DNA from: Candidatus Nomurabacteria bacterium CG_4_9_14_0_2_um_filter_32_10
Lineage (GTDB): Bacteria > Patescibacteriota > Minisyncoccia > Phycocordibacterales > UBA9973
NCBI GenBank assembly: GCA_002788475.1
Contig: PFRK01000010.1
Location: 1-23,354, forward strand
Direction of reading: 5' to 3'
DNA length: 23,354 bases
Shown: positions 5,644 through 11,350 of the stretch, piece after piece
Layout: every line of letters begins with the position of its first letter
How positions within the stretch are numbered: position 1 is the first letter of the stretch
Position numbers and translations under genes: made by a program
The notes under the pieces: generated by a model
Told to the model about the DNA's origin: nothing
Seen by the model: the letters and a program-made list of their open reading frames with translations, nothing else
Database searches by the model: none

Positions 5644-7104
5644 ATGTCTTCAATTGATGAAATTAGGGACACTAGAATAAAGAAATTAAAAATCTTAAAA
5701 GATAAGGGTATTAATTCGTATCCTGCTGAATCAAAAAGGGAGCTATCTTTAAAAGAAGCAGCCGAAAAATTTGATAATTTAACAAAAACAGGTGAGACAA
5801 AATGGATTTCTGGACGTGTAATGTCTATACGTGGTCAAGGTGCTATTGTTTTTGTTACTTTAAATGATGGTACAGGTCTTTTTCAAGGATTATTAAAAAA
5901 AGATGTTATTGGAGATGAAAAATTTGATTTTTTTAATGAGGTAGTTGATATTGGAGATTTTATAGAAATTTCTGGTAGTTTTTTTTCTACTAAAAGGGGA
6001 GAGAAGACAGTGGAAACTAAAGATTGGGTTATGCTCTCAAAAAGTTTACTTCCATTACCAGAAAAATGGCATGGCTTGCAAGATATTGAGGAAAGATTTA
6101 GAAAAAGATATTTAGATATTTTGATGGATGAAGAAGTAAAAGAGCTTCTTTTGAAGAAAACAAAATTTTGGGATTCAGCACGTAGTTTTATGAAAGAGCA
6201 TGGATTCTTAGAAGTTGAAACTCCTTCTTTAGAAGTGACGGCAAGTGGAGCAGATGCTATGCCTTTTAAAACATACAATGAAAATTTTAAATTACCTCTT
6301 TATTTACGAATATGTATTGGAGAACTTTGGCAGAAGCGTTTAATGTCAGCAGGTTTTCCAAAAACTTTTGAAATTGGTAGGGCATATAGAAATGAAGGAA
6401 CAGATGCAAATCATTTACAAGAATTTACTAATTTAGAATTTTATTGGGCTTATGCAAATTATGAAGATGGAATGAAATTAGTAGAAGAAATGTATAAAAA
6501 AATAGCGATGGATGTTTTTGGGAAAACAGAATTTGAAACACGTGGACATAAATTTGATTTAGGTGGTGAATGGAAAAAAATCGATTATAGAGAGACTGTA
6601 AAAAAAGAAACAGGGATAGATGTTTTAGATACCACTTATGATGAAGTCAAAAAGAAATTAGAAGATTTAAAAATTGTCTACGATGGAGATACTATGGAAC
6701 GTTTAGTAGATACTCTTTGGAAATATTGTAGAAAACAAATTTCTGGACCTGTATTTTTGACTGGGCATCCAAAACTTGTTTCTCCGCTCTCAAAATCAAT
6801 GAAAAAAAATCCAGAGTTAACAGAAAGATTTCAAATAATTATTGCTGGTACGGAAATAGGTAATGGATTTTCTGAATTAAATGATCCGATAGATCAAGCG
6901 GAAAGATTTGAAGTACAAAAGGAACTTTTGAAAAAAGGGGATAAAGAAGCAATGATGCCTGATTATGAATTCGTAGAAATGCTTGAATATGGTATGCCAC
7001 CTACTTGTGGTTTTGGTTTTGGTGAAATGTTATTTGCATTTTTAGCTGATAAACCTATTCGCGAAACTCAACTTTTTCCATTAATGCGTCCAAGAAAAGA
7101 ATAA
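5644..7104 (+). CDS. lysS: Lysyl-tRNA synthetase, class II
   Basis: The enzyme charges tRNA-Lys with lysine. The 486-aa protein has an N-terminal OB-fold anticodon-binding domain (about 50-140, WISGRVMSIRGQGAIVFVTL). The class II catalytic domain carries motif 1 near FLEVETPSLEV and motif 2 FEIGRAYRNEGTDANHLQEF, and ends with ETQLFPLMRP. In motif 3 the sequence is GFGFGEMLFAFL. The place where class II enzymes carry an invariant ATP-binding arginine appears to be Met462 (ATG, 7027-7029). This may be a real substitution or a single-base error (AGG to ATG). Otherwise the gene looks intact. Its stop runs into a hairpin that terminates the converging gene. Confidence 0.95.
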   Translation: MSSIDEIRDTRIKKLKILKDKGINSYPAESKRELSLKEAAEKFDNLTKTGETKWISGRVMSIRGQGAIVFVTLNDGTGLFQGLLKKDVIGDEKFDFFNEVVDIGDFIEISGSFFSTKRGEKTVETKDWVMLSKSLLPLPEKWHGLQDIEERFRKRYLDILMDEEVKELLLKKTKFWDSARSFMKEHGFLEVETPSLEVTASGADAMPFKTYNENFKLPLYLRICIGELWQKRLMSAGFPKTFEIGRAYRNEGTDANHLQEFTNLEFYWAYANYEDGMKLVEEMYKKIAMDVFGKTEFETRGHKFDLGGEWKKIDYRETVKKETGIDVLDTTYDEVKKKLEDLKIVYDGDTMERLVDTLWKYCRKQISGPVFLTGHPKLVSPLSKSMKKNPELTERFQIIIAGTEIGNGFSELNDPIDQAERFEVQKELLKKGDKEAMMPDYEFVEMLEYGMPPTCGFGFGEMLFAFLADKPIRETQLFPLMRPRKE

Positions 7105-7106
7105 AA

Positions 7107-7138
7107 AATGCCCGTCGCATAAAAGATCGACGGGCATT
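7107..7138 (-). terminator. Intrinsic terminator of the T9SS-tailed gene
   Basis: Perfect 11-bp stem AATGCCCGTCG / CGACGGGCATT (7107-7117 with 7128-7138) with a 10-nt loop. Read on the minus strand it is followed by a T-run (complement of 7103-7108). It lies between convergent lysS and the secreted-protein gene. On the plus strand the T-run is weak, but the stem may also slow lysS transcripts. Confidence 0.8.
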
Positions 7139-7147
7139 AAACAAATT

Positions 7148-8656
7148 TTATTTCATTAAAACCATTTTTTTAGTTTCAATAAAATTTCCAGCGGTAATTT
7201 TGTAAATATAAGTTCCGCTTGGCAGGTTCGTTGCGTTAAAGTTAACGCTATAAGAACCAGCCGTTTTTTCTTCATTTACAAGTATTGCAATTTCGTTGCC
7301 GAGAATATCGTAAATTTTTAGATTTACGAAATAATTAGTGGGAATTTTGTAATTAATTGTTGTTGAAGGATTAAATGGATTCGGATAATTCTGCGACAGA
7401 GCAAACTCTGTCGGAATTGTTTCATTTTCCTCAACGTCAGTTGGGGAAGAAATAGAAACTGAAATCGGCCGTCCTTCATTTACTGTTCCGGTCAATGTAA
7501 TTGGAACAGTAGTAACAAGAATTGGGTTTCCAGGTATTATTGCATTTGACCCAGCAAAGTAGATTTTATTTTCCATTTTTTTGAACATAGAATTATTATT
7601 TGCCGGTAAAGAAATATTATTTAAGTTTCCCAAACCTACTAGATCACCATTAGTAATAGTGTCATTTGAAAATAATCCCCATTTATTATTTGATAATCTC
7701 CATTCAAGTAGCATTGGTTTATTTTTTCCATAACAATAATTATTAAAGATTGGCCAGTAATTTATATTTACTGGGTTTACTATCGACATAAGATGTAGTC
7801 TTACATCGTATGTTGTATGGAGTCCATCACCATCTAGATCAATAGATAAATCTGTTTCATCGTCTCCAGACGTAGTACCCACAATATCCCAATTAATAAA
7901 AACGTCAGATATGTTTTTTAACCCGTCGTTATTAGGGTCACCGTATCTCTCGATTGGTAAATTTATTATTTGGAGATTCCCATATGTTACTGTCCAGTTG
8001 TTATTTCCATCAAAGAAGTTGGTGTATGGATAGGAATATGTTCCTGAAATATATTGACCAATATGGAAACCAATGTCTCCAATTTTATTTTCATTCTTAA
8101 CTGGAATTGGGTTGCCAACTGCAGCAACTTCTAAATTACCATCTACTATTTCTGGATAGTATGTCCAGTAATTAGGGTAATTATAGAATATTTGCCCAAT
8201 TTCAAATGATTGTGGTTTTGCAATTCCATTATAATAAACACTTAATTGAAAACCATGTAGGTTGCCAGTATTACCACTAATATACATTGGAATCTGAACA
8301 TAAGTTCCTGTTCCGACAATTCTTGTTGGAATATTAATGGTTGGTTGATTTTGAATAATTATTGTAACAAAAGTTGCGATGTTATATGTTCCGTTAGAAG
8401 CCATTATCCAAAATGTTGTTGTATTATATAATGCTCCTGTCAGAAAAGATCCAGTAAGATTTTTGGGACCAGCCCATCCAGTAGACCCACCACCAGATGC
8501 ATAACATGATGTTGCATTAACGGAAGTCCAATGAAGTATAGTACTACCTCCATAGGGTATAGAATAATTGTCTGCAACCAGTTCTATTGTCGGCATCAAT
8601 TGTGCTAACAACGAAAAATTTATTACCAATACGAGAATGAAAAAAAACTTTTTCAT
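7148..8656 (-). CDS. Secreted Ig/cohesin/dockerin-like protein with type IX secretion C-terminal sorting domain
   Basis: This is a 502-aa extracellular protein. A Sec signal peptide (about 1-19, MKKFFFILVLVINFSLLAQ) is followed by an Ig-like domain (22-102) with an LHWTSVNATSCYASGG motif. From memory, this resembles repeats common in Parcubacteria surface proteins. Residues 106-232 look like a cohesin-type beta-sandwich. Residues 238-292 hold two dockerin/EF-like calcium loops (DPNNDGLKNISD and DLDGDGLHTTYD). The last 90 residues are a T9SS type A sorting domain: FALSQNYPNPFNPSTTINY, then LKIYDILGNEI, LPSGTYIYKI and a terminal KKMVLMK. Such tails are typical of Bacteroidota and Ignavibacteria, which have the matching Por machinery. 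None of that machinery is in this window. A strong promoter, a long structured leader and an AAGGAG site (6 nt before ATG) precede it. The tail is probably acquired; the function is unknown. Confidence 0.85.
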   Translation of the reverse strand: MKKFFFILVLVINFSLLAQLMPTIELVADNYSIPYGGSTILHWTSVNATSCYASGGGSTGWAGPKNLTGSFLTGALYNTTTFWIMASNGTYNIATFVTIIIQNQPTINIPTRIVGTGTYVQIPMYISGNTGNLHGFQLSVYYNGIAKPQSFEIGQIFYNYPNYWTYYPEIVDGNLEVAAVGNPIPVKNENKIGDIGFHIGQYISGTYSYPYTNFFDGNNNWTVTYGNLQIINLPIERYGDPNNDGLKNISDVFINWDIVGTTSGDDETDLSIDLDGDGLHTTYDVRLHLMSIVNPVNINYWPIFNNYCYGKNKPMLLEWRLSNNKWGLFSNDTITNGDLVGLGNLNNISLPANNNSMFKKMENKIYFAGSNAIIPGNPILVTTVPITLTGTVNEGRPISVSISSPTDVEENETIPTEFALSQNYPNPFNPSTTINYKIPTNYFVNLKIYDILGNEIAILVNEEKTAGSYSVNFNATNLPSGTYIYKITAGNFIETKKMVLMK

Positions 8657-8861
8657 TATGAGCTCCTTTATATTTATTTAATTGATCTGCCACATTTTGT
8701 GGCTTTTTTAATGAGATGTATTCTCACTGATTTAGGGAGGAAAAGAGTGAATTTGTGGTAATTTCTCCTCAAATCAGCAAGAAACATCTATTTTTCAATG
8801 TGCTTATTTTTTTAAGACGTTTTTAATATAAAAAATATTACGAACGTCTAATTTGTGATAC
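8657..8861 (-). other. Structured 5' leader of the T9SS-tailed gene
   Basis: The promoter at 8868-8896 implies a leader of about 205 nt. It contains three inverted repeats: AGACGTT/AACGTCT (8815-8849), a long imperfect stem with arms 8714-8740 and 8765-8789, and GCCACA/TGTGGC (8689-8703). The ribosome site AAGGAG lies just after the last one. I see no ORF in it. It could be a regulatory leader or a nested repeat element. Confidence 0.5.
8689..8709 (+). terminator. Plus-strand intrinsic terminator inside the leader
   Basis: GCCACA-TTT-TGTGGC followed by TTTTTT reads as a compact rho-independent terminator on the plus strand. No plus-strand gene ends here, so it would stop antisense transcripts, or the hairpin may work in the minus-strand leader. 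Confidence 0.5.
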
Positions 8862-8867
8862 TCTATT

Positions 8868-8896
8868 AGTATAACACCTTTAAAGGAAAAAGTCAA
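8868..8896 (-). promoter_or_regulatory. Strong promoter of the T9SS-tailed gene
   Basis: On the minus strand: TTGACT (8891-8896), a 17-nt spacer, TATACT (8868-8873). Each box is one mismatch from consensus. The predicted start is near 8861. Confidence 0.75.
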
Positions 8897-8933
8897 TACC
8901 ATTACATATAATTTTAATTTTTATTAATTTTGA

Positions 8934-8976
8934 ATAAAAAAATTCTCTGCTATATATTATTATAGAAAGAGAATTT
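8934..8976 (-). terminator. Terminator of the small zinc-binding protein gene
   Basis: Minus-strand stem AAATTCTCT/AGAGAATTT (8968-8976 with 8940-8948) encloses an inner CTATA/TATAG stem and is followed by a T-rich tract. The stem overlaps the stop codon of the upstream gene (8975-8977). Confidence 0.6.
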
Positions 8977-9190
8977 AATTTGAGTAAGTTTCTTTTAAAA
9001 AGATATTTACTCTATTTTCACATTTAGAAGTGCAAAGCACTTCTTGCAAAGAATAATCTTTATCTAATTTGTTTGAACAAAAATTACATAAGAAAATAAT
9101 TTTTCCAGCTCCATGATACCACTGTTGTGGTAGAACATGATAAGGAAAAAGTTCTTCTCTTTTTTTGCATTTTGGGCAAACATTTCTCAT
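8975..9190 (-). CDS. Small zinc-ribbon / HNH-like protein
   Basis: A 71-aa protein with CPKC (5-8), then FPYHVLPQQW and a second CNFC (35-38). Two CxxC pairs around a central H-x-LP segment recall a zinc-stabilised beta-beta-alpha (HNH-type) fold. The full HNH catalytic set is not evident, and a plain zinc ribbon is equally possible. The start at 9190 has TGAGGT 6 nt upstream. It is transcribed away from mraZ and has its own terminator. I cannot assign a function. Confidence 0.55.
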   Translation of the reverse strand: MRNVCPKCKKREELFPYHVLPQQWYHGAGKIIFLCNFCSNKLDKDYSLQEVLCTSKCENRVNIFLKETYSN

Positions 9191-9225
9191 TTTTTACCTC
9201 AGTTTTTAAAAAATTAAAAAATATT

Positions 9226-9254
9226 TTTACAAATTTAAATATATCCAATATATA
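9226..9254 (+). promoter_or_regulatory. Candidate upstream promoter of mraZ (P1)
   Basis: TTTACA (9226-9231), 17 nt and TATATA (9249-9254), continuing into a TATGATACTC segment also seen upstream of rpsU. AT-rich surroundings make this tentative. Confidence 0.35.
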
Positions 9255-9287
9255 TGATACTCTTTTTGATTTTTTAAAACTTGAAAG

Positions 9288-9296
9288 TTATCCACA
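9288..9296 (+). promoter_or_regulatory. Perfect DnaA box upstream of mraZ
   Basis: TTATCCACA matches the strict DnaA-box consensus. It lies 9 nt before the -35 element of the proximal mraZ promoter. Confidence 0.45.
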
Positions 9297-9298
9297 GG

Positions 9299-9358
9299 TG
9301 GGGTTTTGCTATGTGGGAGATAGTGGTTTACAATATATATCAAGTGGGAAAAGGTGGG
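9299..9358 (+). promoter_or_regulatory. MraZ operator repeats and mraZ promoter (P2)
   Basis: TGGG cores lie at 9299, 9314, 9345 and 9355, with TGGT at 9324. The pairs 9314/9324 and 9345/9355 are exactly 10 bp apart, as in known MraZ boxes (TGGG plus spacers of about 5-6 nt). A promoter TTGCTA (9306-9311), 17 nt, TACAAT (9329-9334) lies among them, so MraZ binding should block its own transcription. Confidence 0.7.
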
Positions 9359-9370
9359 AAAAATAACATC

Positions 9371-9799
9371 ATGTTAATTGGCGAATACATACATACCTTA
9401 GATGAAAAGAATCGAGTTTCTTTGCCAGTAAAATTCCGCAAGGAACTTGGCAAGAAAATTATTATTACGCCTGGATTAGATCAATGTTTATTTATTTTCA
9501 CAACTGCTGAATGGAAGAAAGTTTCAAAAAGACTTTCTGACACAGATTCTGATTTATCTTTTTTGAAAGCTGATAAAAGAAGTTTTAATAGATTTATGTT
9601 TGGACGAGCAGCTGAGGTGGAAGTGGATACTATCGGAAGGATTTTGATTCCTGATTTTCTGAAAGAAAGAATCAAACTTCAAGATAAAGCAGCCATAATC
9701 GGAGTTGAAGATAGAGTTGAAATTTGGAATGACAAGACGTGGTTAGAATACAGAGAAGTAGTAGAGAAACAAGCGGATCAATTAGCAGAGAAGTTGTAA
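9371..9799 (+). CDS. mraZ: Transcriptional regulator MraZ
   Basis: MraZ is a SpoVT/AbrB-fold DNA-binding protein that represses the division and cell-wall cluster. The 142-aa protein begins MLIGEYIHTLDEKNRVSLP and has two half-repeats, each with the diagnostic D-x-x-x-R motif: LDEKNRVSLP (10-19) and VDTIGRILIP (84-93). The frame continues upstream to 9281, but that stretch covers the MraZ boxes and promoter, so I start at 9371. It is the first gene of mraZ-rsmH-ftsL-ftsI-murF. The DNA repeats immediately upstream match its expected autoregulatory site. Its TAA is also the first base of an inverted-repeat element. Confidence 0.95.
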   Translation: MLIGEYIHTLDEKNRVSLPVKFRKELGKKIIITPGLDQCLFIFTTAEWKKVSKRLSDTDSDLSFLKADKRSFNRFMFGRAAEVEVDTIGRILIPDFLKERIKLQDKAAIIGVEDRVEIWNDKTWLEYREVVEKQADQLAEKL

Positions 9800-9913
9800 T
9801 AAATCTTTGAAAACATAATTTATAGGGTACGAATTTTTTGAAGCTTAAAAAATTCTGAAGTTCTCGGCTCGTCAGCCTCGAAACCCCCTAAAATCATGTT
9901 TTCAAAGATTTAT
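9799..9913. repeat. MITE-like element with 29-bp terminal inverted repeats (mraZ-rsmH)
   Basis: The left arm (9799-9827) and the inverted right arm (9885-9913) both start ATAAATCTTTGAAAACAT and differ by about one mismatch and one indel overall. Inside are further hairpins (GAATTTTTT/AAAAAATTC and GGCT-CGTC-AGCC). It fills the gap between the mraZ stop and rsmH. I see no gene inside. Confidence 0.75.
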
Positions 9914-9919
9914 AGAAAT

Positions 9920-10882
9920 ATGGATACAATTCACAAGACAGTTCTTTTAAAAGAAACAATAGAGAGTTTAAATTTATCTGGAAAAGCTATAGTACTTGAT
10001 GCGACGTTTGGAGGAGGTGGACACTCAAAAGAAATTTTAGAAAGATATCCTAATATAAAAATAATTGCGCTCGATCAAGATGAAAGTGCTTGGCGAAAAG
10101 CAAAAGATAAATTTAAAGGTTTAGAAAAAAGGATTTTCTTTGTAAATATAAATTTTAAAGATATAGTTTCCCCTGAACCAGGTACAGGGGAATTCCCCTG
10201 TACCTGGTTCAGGGGAGGATTGGTTAGGTTTGATGCAATAATTTTTGATTTAGGTTTGAGTTCAGATCAGTTAGAGAATTCCGGACGAGGATTTTCTTTT
10301 ATGAAAGATGAGCCATTGCTTATGACCATGAAAGAAAATCCTTCTTTAGATGATTTAACAGCTATTGATATTGTAAATAGTTGGGGTGAAGAGAGTCTAG
10401 TAGATATTATCTATGGTTATGGAGAAGAAAGATTTTCGAGAAGAATAGCTAAAGGAATAATAGAAGCTAGAAAGAAAAATAATATTAAAACGACATTTGA
10501 TTTGGTAAAGATAATAGGAGATAGTGTTCCATCAGCATATAAAAGACAGAGAATTCATTTTGCTACAAGAACATTTCAAGCATTAAGAATAGCAGTCAAT
10601 GATGAGTTAGGGGCATTGAAGGTGGGTTTGGAGAAAGGGTTTGAAATTTTAAAAAAACCTGCCCGCCCTCACGATAGTTTGGGAGCAGGCGGGGGAGGCA
10701 GAATGTCAGTGATTTCGTTTCATAGCTTAGAGGATAGAATCGTAAAAAGATTCTTTAGAGATAAAAAAGAAAAAAGTGAAGCAATTTTAATAAATAAAAA
10801 ACCGATAATACCAAAAGAGGAAGAGATAAAAAATAATGGGAGATCAAGAAGTGCAAAATTAAGGGTTTTGGAAAAAATATGA
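9920..10882 (+). CDS. rsmH: 16S rRNA (cytosine-1402-N4)-methyltransferase RsmH, with two in-frame repeat insertions
   Basis: RsmH methylates C1402 in the ribosomal P site using SAM. From the ATG at 9920 it is 320 aa. Key parts are HKTVLLKETI (5-14), the SAM loop DATFGGGGHS (27-36), IIFDLGLSSDQLENSGRGFS, RIHFATRTFQALRIAVNDEL and the C-terminal VISFHSLEDRIVKRFF. A longer frame starts at 9896, but those residues come from the repeat arm upstream. Two insertions interrupt conserved surroundings. Residues 84-99 are encoded by a perfect 48-bp palindrome, lying just before the FDAIIFDLG strand. Residues 247-258 (PARPHDSLGAGG) lie within the usual K-P-GGR turn before VISFHSLED. Both are whole codons, so the frame survives and function is probably retained. 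Confidence 0.93.
   Translation: MDTIHKTVLLKETIESLNLSGKAIVLDATFGGGGHSKEILERYPNIKIIALDQDESAWRKAKDKFKGLEKRIFFVNINFKDIVSPEPGTGEFPCTWFRGGLVRFDAIIFDLGLSSDQLENSGRGFSFMKDEPLLMTMKENPSLDDLTAIDIVNSWGEESLVDIIYGYGEERFSRRIAKGIIEARKKNNIKTTFDLVKIIGDSVPSAYKRQRIHFATRTFQALRIAVNDELGALKVGLEKGFEILKKPARPHDSLGAGGGGRMSVISFHSLEDRIVKRFFRDKKEKSEAILINKKPIIPKEEEIKNNGRSRSAKLRVLEKI
10169..10216 (+). repeat. Perfect 48-bp palindrome inside rsmH
   Basis: The left half is TCCCCTGAACCAGGTACAGG followed by GGAA, and the right half is its exact reverse complement, centred on an EcoRI-like GAATTC. Each half also folds alone (CCCCTG/CAGGGG). It is exactly 16 codons (residues 84-99, starting SPEPGTGEF) and GC-rich compared with the gene. 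Confidence 0.9.
10658..10693 (+). repeat. 36-bp palindromic element in rsmH (same family as in trxB)
   Basis: CCTGCCCGC-N18-GCAGGCGGG has the same arms, same 18-nt middle length and same reading frame as the trxB copy at 1014-1049. Here it encodes PARPHDSLGAGG (residues 247-258). The middle sequence is different, so arms and frame are conserved but the centre is not. Confidence 0.8.
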
Positions 10883-10998
10883 TCCCGAACGAAATCGCGG
10901 ACGCATAAAATAAAAAATATATGGAAGCAACAAAACAGATTATAAATAACAAAAAGGACAAAAACGCGTAAGCGTACGCGTCCTATTTCGTACGGGAT
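10882..10998. repeat. Inverted-repeat element spanning the rsmH-ftsL junction
   Basis: The left arm ATCCCGAACGAAAT..GGACGC (10882-10904) matches the inverse of the right arm (10978-10998, ATCCCGTACGAAAT..GGACGC) with one mismatch and one small indel. It starts on the last base of the rsmH stop and its last bases are part of the ftsL start. The outer motif resembles the element at 4423-4496. The interior has a 16-codon ORF (10921) without a ribosome site, which I do not call. Confidence 0.65.
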
Positions 10999-11350
10999 GA
11001 GACAAGCAAGTTTAAAATTAAAAAGTTATGCAGGTAATGTAAATATTATTGATAATGGTAATTTACAAAAACGCATTTTAAATATGATGCTTTGGATGCT
11101 TGGAATTCTTGCACTTTCCTATGTTTTCTTTTTAGGAAATATAGTTTTTAATATTGTAGAACGTAAAACACTTGAAGTATATGCTCATACACTTAGCAAT
11201 GATGTAGGAAATTTGGAATTAGAATATCTTTCTTTATCTCAGAAAGTTGATCTTAATCTTGCATATTCTCTTGGTTTTAAAGAAATAAAAACAAAATTTG
11301 CGACTCGTAAAACTCTTGGCAGTATAAGTATTGCTGAAAATGAAATATAG
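10997..11350 (+). CDS. ftsL: FtsL-like bitopic division protein
   Basis: A 117-aa protein in the position normally held by ftsL, between rsmH and ftsI. It has a short cytoplasmic N-terminus, one transmembrane helix (about 30-52, MMLWMLGILALSYVFFLGNI) and an extracytoplasmic coiled-coil-like region (LSNDVGNLELEYLSLSQKVD). The C-terminal SLGFKEIKTKFATRK resembles the end of FtsL/DivIC-type proteins, which hold FtsB and the FtsW-FtsI synthase together. FtsL is poorly conserved, so the name rests on position and topology. Its end overlaps the ftsI start by 11 nt. No Shine-Dalgarno is seen; the start codon abuts the inverted-repeat element. Confidence 0.7.
   Translation: MRQASLKLKSYAGNVNIIDNGNLQKRILNMMLWMLGILALSYVFFLGNIVFNIVERKTLEVYAHTLSNDVGNLELEYLSLSQKVDLNLAYSLGFKEIKTKFATRKTLGSISIAENEI

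Noticed and set aside
9127..9366. Plus-strand ORF of 79 aa over the mraZ promoter
   Set aside because: It overlaps the small zinc-protein gene and the MraZ boxes and has no coding character.
10921..10971. 16-codon ORF inside the rsmH-ftsL repeat element
   Set aside because: No ribosome site and no recognisable product; it is more likely repeat interior.
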